A stretch of DNA of 36,842 bases from Methanobrevibacter sp. (lineage in GTDB: Archaea > Methanobacteriota > Methanobacteria > Methanobacteriales > Methanobacteriaceae): the NCBI RefSeq assembly GCF_030539555.1, contig NZ_JAUNXX010000003.1, positions 60,699-97,540 of the forward strand. The letters are read 5' to 3'. Each line of letters starts with the position of its first letter. Within the stretch, counting starts at the first letter, position 1. Shown one piece after another: positions 8,668 to 17,027 of this stretch. The notes below the pieces were generated by a model. The model ran no database searches, was not told where the DNA came from, and saw only the letters and a list, made by a program, of their open reading frames with translations. A program made the translations under genes and the position numbers.

Positions 8668-8963
8668 TTTTAAGATAAAAATTAAATGCATTTTCAACTT
8701 TCCACTATCAGAAGATGGGTCAATGCAATTTCCATGAAAAATGTCGTAATATACCCCATAATACAAATCGGAGATTATGAGAATAGCGAAACTAATAATG
8801 TCATTAGTGAAAAACAAATGTAAATTCTCATTAAAGTTTAAAATCATTTCTTCAAGCTTAAATGTGGAAATTTATACACGTAGATACAATAGCCAATGAA
8901 AGTGCTTGAATTAAATCATGAAAAAAGATAAAATTAGTTCAATAGCATATCCTACTCATTAAA

Positions 8964-9695
8964 TTATAGTTTCCGTGCAAACATCAAATACCCGCTATGA
9001 CCTACCATACGTGTTTTTGGCCTTACACCCTGAGTTCTAACCTCAAGACCTCTTTCCAGAAGTTCAATGATTTCAATATCATAAAATCCAAGTTTTTTAG
9101 CGACACGATAAGATGTTTCAGCCTGATCTATATATGGAGCATAAACCGCCAGCCACCCGCCAACATTTAATGAGTCCCAAACATCTTCAAATATTTCAAA
9201 CGGCTTTGGAAGGTCTAAAAAAATCAAATCCAAATTATTTTCTTCAATACCTTCCTTAATATTTTGATTTTTGACCTCAATATTTGCAATTCCAAAGTTA
9301 TCAATGTTTTTCTTAGCAACTTGAGCAAAATCCTCTCGGATTTCATAAGTGAAAACCTGACCTTCAGGTCCAACGACATTCCCGAAATTAAGTGCAATAG
9401 CTCCAGCGCCAGTTCCTGCATCCACCACTTTTGATCCTGCACCCAAACCAGTATGTGCTAAAACCTGTCCAATATCTTTTTGGATAAGTATTGAACAACG
9501 TCTATCCATTATATCAATGAAGTCATTAACATTCGGCTTCATGATTTTAAATGTGTGGTCAAGATGACTTTTAACTTCATCACCAATTTCGGCATTGTCT
9601 AAAACATCTGCTTTGATAATTCCCAAATCACTTTGAAATTCGGCTCCAGGTTTTAAGACATACTTTTTTCCACGTTCATCTAAAATCATTTTCAT
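8964..9695 (-). CDS. trmI: tRNA (adenine-N1) methyltransferase, TrmI family
   Basis: A SAM-dependent Rossmann methyltransferase of 243 residues making m1A in the T-loop of tRNA (positions 57/58 in archaea). It has a short N-terminal beta domain, the Mx(D)RRCSILIQKD stretch before the catalytic fold, motif I VVDAGTGAGAIAL, an acidic loop YEIRED, and motif IV LIFLDLPKP, as expected for the TrmI/Gcd14 family. ATG 9695 is chosen, 5 nt after GGTGT; the GTG at 9704 lies within that binding site. It follows the M48 protease gene by 9 nt and is probably co-transcribed with it. The usual final aromatic/His-rich segment (TRMVGHSGYLMFARK) is present. Confidence 0.92.
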   Translation of the reverse strand: MKMILDERGKKYVLKPGAEFQSDLGIIKADVLDNAEIGDEVKSHLDHTFKIMKPNVNDFIDIMDRRCSILIQKDIGQVLAHTGLGAGSKVVDAGTGAGAIALNFGNVVGPEGQVFTYEIREDFAQVAKKNIDNFGIANIEVKNQNIKEGIEENNLDLIFLDLPKPFEIFEDVWDSLNVGGWLAVYAPYIDQAETSYRVAKKLGFYDIEIIELLERGLEVRTQGVRPKTRMVGHSGYLMFARKL

Positions 9696-9704
9696 ATTAT
9701 ACAC

Positions 9705-10664
9705 CTAATTTTCAAGTTCTGCTAATCTTTTTACTCTCTTTAATGAATCCGGATGGGTGGACAATAATTCCATAAGCCCATTCTTTCTGGAAATTTTAAC
9801 ATCTGAAGTAGCTAACTTTCTTAACTCATCATCAGAAATTCTTCCATCACCGTCAAAGTCAATTTGCTGGAAATCGTTAATATCATGTTTTGCATTGTTG
9901 ATGTCGTTTACAAAGAATGCTCGATTAGTATTTAAATCATCAATGGTTTCTTTACTGCATCTTGTTGCACCATAGGACAATTTGTAAAGTGCTGATACTA
10001 AAGCTGCTGGTCTGTTTCCATATTCAACACTTGCCTCATCGGCATAATATTCTCTTGTTCTTGAGATGAACAATACCAGTAGCTGGCCTATCAGGTAAAA
10101 TAAATAACCAACAATTCCAATTATAATGGTTGCGCCATTATCCCTATCCCCGGAAAACATGAAAGACAGTGCGATATAATAACAAATCATTGGAATTACA
10201 CTTACTGCAGCTGTTACAATCATGTCATTGTGCTTAATATGACCCATTTCATGACCTAAAACTGCTTTTAGCTCATCACGGTCAAGAAGTCCCAGAATCG
10301 GACGGGTGATTGCAATGTATCCGCTTCTGCTGGATCTGCCATAAGCAAATGCATTTGGAATATTTATTTCAGACAAACCGATTTCAGGTTTAGGAACACC
10401 TGCTGCATCAGCCAACTCCTGAACCATTTGATGGATATGAGGTGCTTCAGCTTCAGACAATGGCCTTACATTCATTGAACGTTTAACAAGACTTGGCCCA
10501 AACCAATACTGTAAAAATACAATTACTATACTCACTCCTGCATACAGTCTCCAGCTGCTTATTCCCAGATACCATCCAACAATCATTATCAGGAAATAGA
10601 TGATTGTAAACATTAAAACGGATGTGAGAATCATTCTCAATTTAAGTTTCCATGTACCTTTCAT
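9705..10664 (-). CDS. htpX: HtpX-like M48 membrane metalloprotease with EF-hand loop
   Basis: A 319-residue membrane protease for quality control of membrane proteins. Two N-terminal hydrophobic segments (about 12-52) precede the zinc site HEMGH (138-142) and the third ligand region SRTREYYADE (E205). Two more hydrophobic segments lie at about 148-200. In the C-terminal cytosolic part, residues 269-280 read DFDGDGRISDDE, a complete canonical 12-residue EF-hand loop with D1, D3, D5, G6, I8 and E12. HtpX proteins do not normally carry one, so calcium binding is an inference worth testing. The start ATG 10664 follows GGTGTAAGA. trmI follows directly. Confidence 0.92.
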   Translation of the reverse strand: MKGTWKLKLRMILTSVLMFTIIYFLIMIVGWYLGISSWRLYAGVSIVIVFLQYWFGPSLVKRSMNVRPLSEAEAPHIHQMVQELADAAGVPKPEIGLSEINIPNAFAYGRSSRSGYIAITRPILGLLDRDELKAVLGHEMGHIKHNDMIVTAAVSVIPMICYYIALSFMFSGDRDNGATIIIGIVGYLFYLIGQLLVLFISRTREYYADEASVEYGNRPAALVSALYKLSYGATRCSKETIDDLNTNRAFFVNDINNAKHDINDFQQIDFDGDGRISDDELRKLATSDVKISRKNGLMELLSTHPDSLKRVKRLAELEN

Positions 10665-10811
10665 TCTTACACCTTCACCATTATATGATATTACTTTTCA
10701 ATTACTCTCTCAATTGAATTATATATAATATTTTCACATATAAAAACATTAACCAACAAGTTAATTATTAACAAAAAACATATCAAATTACAGTAAAATA
10801 ATGGTGATTTA

Positions 10812-11759
10812 ATGACTGGACCATGGGTAGAAAAATATAGACCGCAAACATTAGACGATATTGTAGGACAAAAACAAATCATTGCAAGACTTGAAAAATA
10901 CGTTGGCGAAGGAAGCATGCCTAATTTAATGTTTACAGGACCAGCAGGTGTTGGAAAAACCACAACTGCTTTGGCTTTAGTAAAATCCATTTTAGGAGAG
11001 TACTGGAGACAAAACTTCCTCGAGTTAAACGCATCTGATGCAAGGGGAATCGAAACTGTAAGAAACAACATCAAAAACTTCTGCAGATTAAAACCTGTCG
11101 GCGCTCCATTTAGAATAATCTTTTTAGATGAAGTGGACAACATGACCAAAGATGCTCAGCATGCTTTAAGGCGTGAAATGGAAATGTATACAAAAACTGC
11201 CTCATTCATACTTTCATGTAACTATTCTTCCAAAATTATTGATCCTATCCAGTCAAGATGTGCAATATTCAGATTTGCACCGATTAAAGGTGAAGAAATA
11301 GCTGAAAGATTAAGATTCATATGTGAAAATGAAGGATTTGAAGCTGATGATAAAGGCCTTGAAACCATAGTTTATTTTGCTGAAGGAGATATGCGTAAGG
11401 CTGTTAATGTCCTACAGGCAGCTGCAAGCGAAGGAGAAACAATAACTGAAGATTCAATTTACGAAGTCATTTCCAAAGCAAAGCCTCAAGACATCGGAAA
11501 CATGATTAACAAGGCATTGATGGGTGACTTTTTAGGTGCAAGAAATATTTTAAGAGAAACCATGGTTTTACAGGGAACAAGTGGAGAAGATATGGTAAGT
11601 CAGATTTATTCAGATGTTTCCAAAAGAGTATCTGAAGGAAAAATGGAAGCTGATTTTTATATTGATTTAATAGAAGCAATAGCAGATTGTGACTTCAGAA
11701 TAAGGGAAGGAGCAAACCCAAGAATCCAACTTGAAGCTTTATTAACTAAATTCATTTAA
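10812..11759 (+). CDS. rfcS: Replication factor C small subunit
   Basis: An AAA+ clamp-loader ATPase of 315 residues that, with RfcL, loads PCNA onto primed DNA. It has the N-terminal [17 protein letters not shown] box, Walker [12 protein letters not shown] (about 41-51), the LNASDARGI motif, Walker [12 protein letters not shown], the SRC arginine-finger motif in [11 protein letters not shown], and a C-terminal helical collar. No intein is present, although archaeal rfcS genes often carry one. The start ATG 10812 follows GGTGA with 4 nt spacing. It leads an operon with rfcL nine bases downstream. Confidence 0.97.
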   Translation: MTGPWVEKYRPQTLDDIVGQKQIIARLEKYVGEGSMPNLMFTGPAGVGKTTTALALVKSILGEYWRQNFLELNASDARGIETVRNNIKNFCRLKPVGAPFRIIFLDEVDNMTKDAQHALRREMEMYTKTASFILSCNYSSKIIDPIQSRCAIFRFAPIKGEEIAERLRFICENEGFEADDKGLETIVYFAEGDMRKAVNVLQAAASEGETITEDSIYEVISKAKPQDIGNMINKALMGDFLGARNILRETMVLQGTSGEDMVSQIYSDVSKRVSEGKMEADFYIDLIEAIADCDFRIREGANPRIQLEALLTKFI

Positions 11760-11768
11760 GGTATTGAA

Positions 11769-13283
11769 ATGTTATGGACTGACAAATACCGACCTCAAAC
11801 CTTGGATGAAGTGGTTGGTAACAATAAAGAGAAAAAAATAATTACCAATTGGGTTAATAACTGGAAAAGCGGTAACCCCCAGCAGCCATTACTGTTAGTT
11901 GGGCCTCCAGGAATTGGAAAGACAACACTTGCACTCGTAATTGCAAAAGAGTTTTCAGAATCAATTGAGCTAAATGCAAGTGATAAACGTTCCCAAGACA
12001 TTATTAAAAGTACAATAGGGGAATCTTCATCTTCCAGATCCCTTTTTGGGGACGAATACAAATTAATTATAATGGACGAAGTTGATGGAATCCATGGAAC
12101 CAACGACCGTGGCGGAGTCAAAGCCATTGGGGACATCATTAAAAATTCCAAACATCCCATGATCTTAATAGCCAATGATTTTTATTCAAAAAGATTACAG
12201 TCAATTAAACCAAAATGTACAGTAATTAAAATGGCTAAAGTAAGAAGTCCAAGTATCAGGAAAGCTTTAAGAGAAATATCACAAAAAGAAGAAATTAAAG
12301 CTAATCCAAAGGCTCTTGATTTAATAGCTAAAAAATCAAATGGAGATATGCGTTCAGCAATTAACACTCTACAAGCATTATCCGACAAGGAAAATATATT
12401 AGAACCATCCGATGTTGAAAATCTAAGAACAAAAGACGATAGGTCAGATATTTTCAACGCAATAACTGGTGTTTTAAAAAGTAAAAATCCGCAACATGTA
12501 AGAGAAGCTTTAAGGGTTGATGAAGACCCGACACTCGTTATGGAATACATTACCGAAAACATTCCAAGAGAATACGCTAAGAAAAATGAAATTAAAAAAG
12601 CATATGAAAATATCGCTAAAGCAGACCTCTACTTTGGAAGAGCACAAAGGAGTAGAAATTATGGTTACTGGAAATATGCAAGCGACTTTATGGGAATTGG
12701 AGTAAGCAGTTCTAAAAAAGAAACCTATAAAAAGTTCACAAAAATACAAACACCAACCATTTTCACATTAATGGGGCGTAACAGAGGTAAAAGAAATCTA
12801 AGAGATGGAATTGCTGAGAAAATGTCACAAAAAATGCATGTTTCACACTCAATAGCAATTGCAATGTTTCCATATCTCGAGATAATGTTTAACAATGATG
12901 AACTCGCTTGGGAAATTTCTGACTTTTTGGAACTTGAAGACAACGAAATAAAAAGATTTAGGAAAAAGAAAATACCTAAAAAAGTTGTAACAAAAATGGA
13001 AAAAAGAAAAGCTCAAATGAGAGTTGAAGAGCGCGATAGAAGATTTGAAGAACTTCAAAATCAAATGCTAAATGCTCCTGAAGAAATTGAAATATCCGAA
13101 TCAACTGAAGAGGAACTTCCATTTGAAATTACTGGCCTGGACAGTGAAGAAGAACCTGTAAATGAAGAGCCGCTTCCTGTTGACATTCCTAAAAAAGAAG
13201 AAGTTGAAGAAGATATTGAAGATGAAAAAGAAGAGAAACCTAAAAAGAAAACTGACAAGCAAGTTTCACTTTTCAGTTTCTAG
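11769..13283 (+). CDS. rfcL: Replication factor C large subunit
   Basis: A 504-residue clamp-loader large subunit. It has the [16 protein letters not shown] box, Walker [12 protein letters not shown], the ELNASDKRS motif and Walker [12 protein letters not shown]. The position equivalent to the SRC motif of the small subunit reads KPKCTVIK, as expected for the large subunit. The acidic, low-complexity C-terminal tail from about residue 430 ends in KQVSLFSF, a PIP-box-like PCNA-binding peptide. It lies directly behind rfcS. Its last 11 bases overlap the stop end of the convergent uncharacterised gene, so there is no room for a dedicated terminator. Confidence 0.96.
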   Translation: MLWTDKYRPQTLDEVVGNNKEKKIITNWVNNWKSGNPQQPLLLVGPPGIGKTTLALVIAKEFSESIELNASDKRSQDIIKSTIGESSSSRSLFGDEYKLIIMDEVDGIHGTNDRGGVKAIGDIIKNSKHPMILIANDFYSKRLQSIKPKCTVIKMAKVRSPSIRKALREISQKEEIKANPKALDLIAKKSNGDMRSAINTLQALSDKENILEPSDVENLRTKDDRSDIFNAITGVLKSKNPQHVREALRVDEDPTLVMEYITENIPREYAKKNEIKKAYENIAKADLYFGRAQRSRNYGYWKYASDFMGIGVSSSKKETYKKFTKIQTPTIFTLMGRNRGKRNLRDGIAEKMSQKMHVSHSIAIAMFPYLEIMFNNDELAWEISDFLELEDNEIKRFRKKKIPKKVVTKMEKRKAQMRVEERDRRFEELQNQMLNAPEEIEISESTEEELPFEITGLDSEEEPVNEEPLPVDIPKKEEVEEDIEDEKEEKPKKKTDKQVSLFSF

Positions 13284-13956
13284 TTTGTTTACCAATATAT
13301 TCTGATGCCTTTAAAACATTTTCCCTATACTGAGGAGCTACATCTTCTAAAAACTCCATGAAAGAGGTAGCTAACTCATCATTATTTTTATTTTTAATTA
13401 TATTTTTTCCGTCCATCTCTAAAAAGGAGTTAATCCATTCCAAAGGAACGTTAATTAAAGGAAAAATTTCATCATTATCATCATCAAAAGTCAATTCGTT
13501 ACCGCTGAAGATTTCAGAAAAAATCTGATTTACCTTATCGTCTAGGATAATCGGGTTAACAAGCAAATCATAACTTCCTTCATAAACCAATTCAACACCA
13601 TATTTTCGTGTATACGGTTCCATAATCAACTCTATGATGAAATTATCTTCAGGGACCAATATCTTTGAATTTGGTTTGATTTGCAATGCTAAGGTTCTTG
13701 ATGATTTAGTGCAAATTTTTTGAAACAATGAGTTTCTAACAACCTCAATTTCAGCATATTGCTTTTTAAAGGTTGCTTCACGAGTTCTTGAAAACTTTGA
13801 AAATCTTAAGTTGTTAATGTAAATTCTATTTGGAGTATATGAAATAAAACGAGTGTCCACACCGATTATTTTCAGAAATTTCAGCACATCCCTTTTGGAT
13901 GTTGTAAATTCCTCCTTTTGATTATTCGAATCAGATATGTTAAAAATCAAATCCAT
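13273..13956 (-). CDS. Uncharacterised conserved-looking protein downstream of aroE
   Basis: A 227-residue soluble protein I do not recognise. It starts [12 protein letters not shown], has a basic stretch around [17 protein letters not shown], a mixed alpha/beta middle ([20 protein letters not shown]), an acidic insert FDDDNDE, and a helical C-terminus. There is no signal peptide, membrane segment or clear nucleotide-binding loop. ATG 13956 lies one base after the aroE stop and fits better than ATG 13977, which would overlap aroE by 20 bases. It is co-directional with aroE and probably translated by reinitiation. Its stop overlaps the convergent rfcL end by 11 bases. Confidence 0.7.
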   Translation of the reverse strand: MDLIFNISDSNNQKEEFTTSKRDVLKFLKIIGVDTRFISYTPNRIYINNLRFSKFSRTREATFKKQYAEIEVVRNSLFQKICTKSSRTLALQIKPNSKILVPEDNFIIELIMEPYTRKYGVELVYEGSYDLLVNPIILDDKVNQIFSEIFSGNELTFDDDNDEIFPLINVPLEWINSFLEMDGKNIIKNKNNDELATSFMEFLEDVAPQYRENVLKASEYIGKQTRN

Positions 13957-13957
13957 A

Positions 13958-14806
13958 TTATCTTCCCAAATATTCATTAAGTGCTTTTTCCATTACATCA
14001 ATTGGAGCATCTCTGCCCGTCCAGATTTTAAAGCTTTCTGCACCTTGATAGAGTAACATTTTAATTCCGTAAATCGGTTTTGCATCTGCTTTAATTGCTT
14101 CCTTTATCAAAACCGTTTCATTAGGATTGTAGACCGCATCAAAAACAACCAAATCCTCATGCATTGCATCAGCTTTAGCGATAGGTTCATCATCAATATG
14201 AGGATCCATTCCCAAAGGGGTTGTGTCAACAAGAATATCTGCATCCTTCAAGTAAGTATTAATCTCAGAAATGGAATCTGATTTAACATCACCTATCAAA
14301 TCGGATGCCAAAATATCTCTTGCCAAGTTTTGAGCCTTATCGAGATTTCTGTTGAGTATTGTCAGGGAACTGGCGCCGAATTTTGAAAGGTAAAAAGAAA
14401 TAGCTCTTGAAGCACCTCCTGCACCTGCAACAACAACATTTTTGTTTTCAATTGAAGTAACTTCCTCAATTGCCCTCACAGCACCTATTCCATCAGTATT
14501 GTATCCTTTTAGATTTTTAAAATCTATTGTATTTACAGCACCAATCAATCGAGCAACTTCGTCCAGCTCATCCAAATGCTGCATCACTTCAATCTTGTGG
14601 GGAATGGTAACATTAAAACCTTTAATGTTTAAAGCATCAGCTCCTTCAATGGCTGATTTTAAATCATTTGGATTTACATCAAAAGCAACATAAGCATAAT
14701 CCATTCCCAAGCTTTCAAATGCAGCATTATGCATTGGCGGTGAAAAGCTATGTTCAACAGGATGGCCTATCAAACCTACAATATTTGTACTTCCTTTAAT
14801 ATTCAT
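13958..14806 (-). CDS. aroE: Shikimate dehydrogenase
   Basis: An NADP-dependent enzyme of 282 residues reducing 3-dehydroshikimate to shikimate in aromatic amino acid synthesis. Substrate-site motifs are EHSFSPPMHN, FNVTIPHK (catalytic Lys) and GAVNTI; the cofactor loop is VVAGAGGASRAI, followed by NRNLDKA. TTPLGM and the C-terminal MLLYQGAESFKIWTG match the family. The start ATG 14806 has no ribosome binding site. A TATA-like TTATTATAAT lies about 20-25 nt upstream, so a leaderless transcript is possible. The start also lies inside the last codons of the RhuM remnant, so coupling to that frame is another possibility. Confidence 0.95.
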   Translation of the reverse strand: MNIKGSTNIVGLIGHPVEHSFSPPMHNAAFESLGMDYAYVAFDVNPNDLKSAIEGADALNIKGFNVTIPHKIEVMQHLDELDEVARLIGAVNTIDFKNLKGYNTDGIGAVRAIEEVTSIENKNVVVAGAGGASRAISFYLSKFGASSLTILNRNLDKAQNLARDILASDLIGDVKSDSISEINTYLKDADILVDTTPLGMDPHIDDEPIAKADAMHEDLVVFDAVYNPNETVLIKEAIKADAKPIYGIKMLLYQGAESFKIWTGRDAPIDVMEKALNEYLGR

Positions 14807-15101
14807 ATAATAATAATTGATTCATATTATAATAAAAACTTTTTAGTTTCCTCATCAAATTTGTTGTAATCTGACTTGAACAACTTGTCTTGAACCGGTC
14901 TGAACATTTCATCTTCTCAAGTTCACCTTCTCGAACTATATTTTCGAAATGCATTGAAATATTTGGTCCAGTAGTTGCAAAAATCTCAGCAACAACTTTT
15001 CTACTAGCCCAAAGAGTTTCATCGCCAATGATGAATTTTCTTTCAACAGCACCTTCTTCACTTTGATACAGCAGAGTATCTACTAATCTATATTTTACCA
15101 T
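14796..15101 (-). pseudogene. RhuM-family N-terminal remnant
   Basis: A 101-codon frame starting at ATG 15101 after GAGGATT. The first 60 residues (LLYQSEEGAVERKFIIGDE, LWASRKVVAEIF, ISMHFENIVREGELEK) match the N-terminal winged-helix-like part of RhuM/virulence-associated proteins, which are usually over 300 residues and often near restriction-modification loci. After MKCSDRF the sequence loses the family pattern and stops, so the rest is deleted or replaced. The last 11 bases overlap the start of aroE. It may be a truncated, still-translated leader frame or simple debris of a horizontally acquired gene. Confidence 0.65.
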
Positions 15102-15259
15102 AATAATCCTCACAGAGTTTAATTTAATTAAATAATTCATTACAAAATAATTAAAACTAATCAAAGTGCAAAAATATGCAAAAACACAAATACACAAAAG
15201 CACACTTCCAAAAAATATATTAAAATTACAAACTAAATTGATTAACAGAAAAAATAACA

Positions 15260-15324
15260 AAAGATTATATAAATTCTAAAGAACATATTTTAATTATAAT
15301 AAATTTATTGATAGGAGAGTAAAA
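15260..15324 (+). promoter_or_regulatory. Promoter and leader of the hisS operon
   Basis: A TATA-like ATTATATAAAT at about 15265-15275 lies some 50 nt upstream of ATG 15325, leaving a short leader. The ribosome binding site GGAGAG is at 15314-15319. Confidence 0.5.
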
Positions 15325-16620
15325 ATGGAATTTACAAGACCTAGAGGTACAAGAGATTTCTTATTTGATGAAATGAGACAGAGAAAAAAAGCAGAAAGTA
15401 CCTTAAGAAACATATTCGAAAATTACGGTTATCAAGAGATTAAAACCCCATTATTTGAAGAGTTAAAGTTATTTACAACCAAATCCGGAGAGGAAATTGT
15501 CAACCAATTATACAATTTCAAAGACAAATCAGACAGAGAATTGACTCTAAGACCTGAAATAACCGCTCCAGTTGCAAGATTATACTTAAACGAACTTGAA
15601 AAAACTTCAGCAAAACCAATCAAACTTTATTACTATGGAAGCTGTTTTAGATATGAAAGACCTCAAAAAGGAAGATTCAGACAGTTTTGGCAATTCGGCT
15701 GCGAATTGATTGGAGCCAATTCCCCTCAGGGTGAAGCGGAAGTCATTGCACTTTGTACCGATGCAATAAATGCCTTGGGCATCACTACAGCCGACGTTAA
15801 TCTCAACCACTTGGGAATCATCAGAGGACTGTTCAAGCACTTCAATATCTCACAGGAAACCCAAAGGGAAATAATGGTCGTTATCGATAAGGGAGATAAG
15901 GAGTTATTGATTGAATCCTTAAGCGGAGATGAACCTGTCATTGACAATGATGAATTAAATCAAATATTGTTGAAATTGATTGATATGGTTGGAGACAAAT
16001 CCCTCTTAAGTGATGTTGAAGAGCTTATTGCCCCTTATGAAGAACCTAAAGAAGCACTAGATGAGTTTAAACAATTAATAGACCTCCTCGAAGCTTTCGA
16101 TGTAAACAACTACACATTGAACCTCGGCGTTGCAAGAGGCCTTGACTACTACACCGGAATAGTGTTTGAAATTTATGTTCCACAGCTCGGTGCGCAAAAG
16201 CAAATATGCGGAGGAGGATCATACAACCTAGTGAAACTCTTCGGAGGCCAGGAAGTTGAATCAACCGGTTTTGCACTTGGTTTTGACAGATTGATGAATG
16301 CAATAGAAGAGCTTACCGACCCAGAAGAGTTGCCTTCACATTTGGACATTTATGTTGCACCGATTTCAGACAGTGTAAGACCTAAAGCCTATGAAATCAC
16401 ACAGCTTTTGAGAAAAAACAACATAAAGGCAGATGTTGACTTGAACGGTAAGAAATTCAAAAAACTAATGAACCATGCCGATAAGATAAAAGTCTCAAAA
16501 ATTGCCATCATAGGTGAAAACGACCTTAAGGAAAATAAGATTACAATCAAGGACATGGTCAGCGGAAACCAGGAACTTGTTGACATTGACGACATTATAG
16601 AATACATAAAAGGTGAGTAA
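15325..16620 (+). CDS. hisS: Histidyl-tRNA synthetase
   Basis: A class II synthetase of 431 residues. It begins [11 protein letters not shown], has motif 2 as [19 protein letters not shown], the histidine-specific motifs [11 protein letters not shown] and CGGGSYNLV, motif 3 [12 protein letters not shown], and an anticodon-binding domain from about residue 335. It leads a plus-strand operon with hisI, the PIN-ATPase gene and a TIM-barrel gene. The hisI ribosome binding site GGTGA overlaps the hisS terminal codons, so the two are tightly coupled. Confidence 0.97.
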   Translation: MEFTRPRGTRDFLFDEMRQRKKAESTLRNIFENYGYQEIKTPLFEELKLFTTKSGEEIVNQLYNFKDKSDRELTLRPEITAPVARLYLNELEKTSAKPIKLYYYGSCFRYERPQKGRFRQFWQFGCELIGANSPQGEAEVIALCTDAINALGITTADVNLNHLGIIRGLFKHFNISQETQREIMVVIDKGDKELLIESLSGDEPVIDNDELNQILLKLIDMVGDKSLLSDVEELIAPYEEPKEALDEFKQLIDLLEAFDVNNYTLNLGVARGLDYYTGIVFEIYVPQLGAQKQICGGGSYNLVKLFGGQEVESTGFALGFDRLMNAIEELTDPEELPSHLDIYVAPISDSVRPKAYEITQLLRKNNIKADVDLNGKKFKKLMNHADKIKVSKIAIIGENDLKENKITIKDMVSGNQELVDIDDIIEYIKGE

Positions 16621-16621
16621 T

Positions 16622-17026
16622 ATGGAAATAAACTTCAGACATGAAATCAACGGCATGAAAGTCATTACAGCCATTGCACAGGATGCTGATACCAACCAGA
16701 TTTTAATGTTAGCAAATATGAATAAGGAAGCGCTCCAAAAAACAATTGAAACAGGTAAAGCTCACTACTGGAGCACTTCAAGAAATAAAATATGGCTAAA
16801 AGGAGAAAGTTCAGGCCACTTTCAAATTGTTAAAGAGATTCTTGTTGACTGTGATATGGATGCAATAGTTTTGAAAATAAAGCAGGAAGGTGTTGCATGC
16901 CATGAAGGATATCTTTCATGCTTTTTTAGAAAATTAAATACTGATAATGTTGACATTGAAGACTTAAAGGAAGATGACTTGGAAGTCATTCTGGAAAGAC
17001 TTGTAAACCCTGATGATGTGTATTGA
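16622..17026 (+). CDS. hisI: Phosphoribosyl-AMP cyclohydrolase
   Basis: The third step of histidine biosynthesis, opening the adenine ring of PR-AMP. The 134-residue protein carries [20 protein letters not shown], the metal site [12 protein letters not shown], and zinc cysteines in [14 protein letters not shown]. It is the HisI domain alone, without HisE. ATG 16622 is used, 4 nt after the GGTGA at the hisS end; GTG 16613 lies in that site. Its pairing with hisS puts histidine synthesis and charging in one transcript. It ends two bases before the next gene. Confidence 0.95.
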   Translation: MEINFRHEINGMKVITAIAQDADTNQILMLANMNKEALQKTIETGKAHYWSTSRNKIWLKGESSGHFQIVKEILVDCDMDAIVLKIKQEGVACHEGYLSCFFRKLNTDNVDIEDLKEDDLEVILERLVNPDDVY

Positions 17027-17027
17027 A

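Larger units (their letters stand above)
8312..8963. other. Gene-poor accessory stretch with repeat-element ends
   Basis: About 650 bases without a supportable gene. It holds a motif AGAGCATTTGAAGTAATG (8460-8477), a short direct duplication of about 20 nt (AACTCAGAGCAATTTTACAA / AACTCAAAGCAATATTTTAT, near 8486-8530), and a 43-nt palindromic element (8625-8667). A 45-codon plus-strand frame at 8686-8823 (starting MHFQLSTIRRW) has protein-like composition but no ribosome binding site. A longer minus-strand frame over the same bases is less convincing. The stretch looks like debris of IS200/IS605-type insertions next to tnpB. Confidence 0.5.

Noticed and set aside
8644-8847. 67-codon minus-strand frame over the tnpB-side spacer
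   Set aside because: It starts inside no promoter context, runs through the palindromic element, and its hydrophobic composition looks like an AT-rich chance frame.
8312-8963. Y1 transposase (tnpA) partner for tnpB
   Set aside because: No frame with the HUH motif or a Y1 transposase pattern is present on either side of tnpB.
10691-11149. 152-codon minus-strand frame opposite rfcS
   Set aside because: Antisense shadow of the strongly supported rfcS gene.
10812-11759. Intein in rfcS
   Set aside because: The AAA+ domain is continuous from Walker A to the SRC motif with normal length, so no intein is present.
14796-15260. Longer 154-codon version of the RhuM remnant
   Set aside because: The extra N-terminal 53 residues are a translation of AT-rich non-coding DNA; the ribosome binding site and family similarity begin at ATG 15101.
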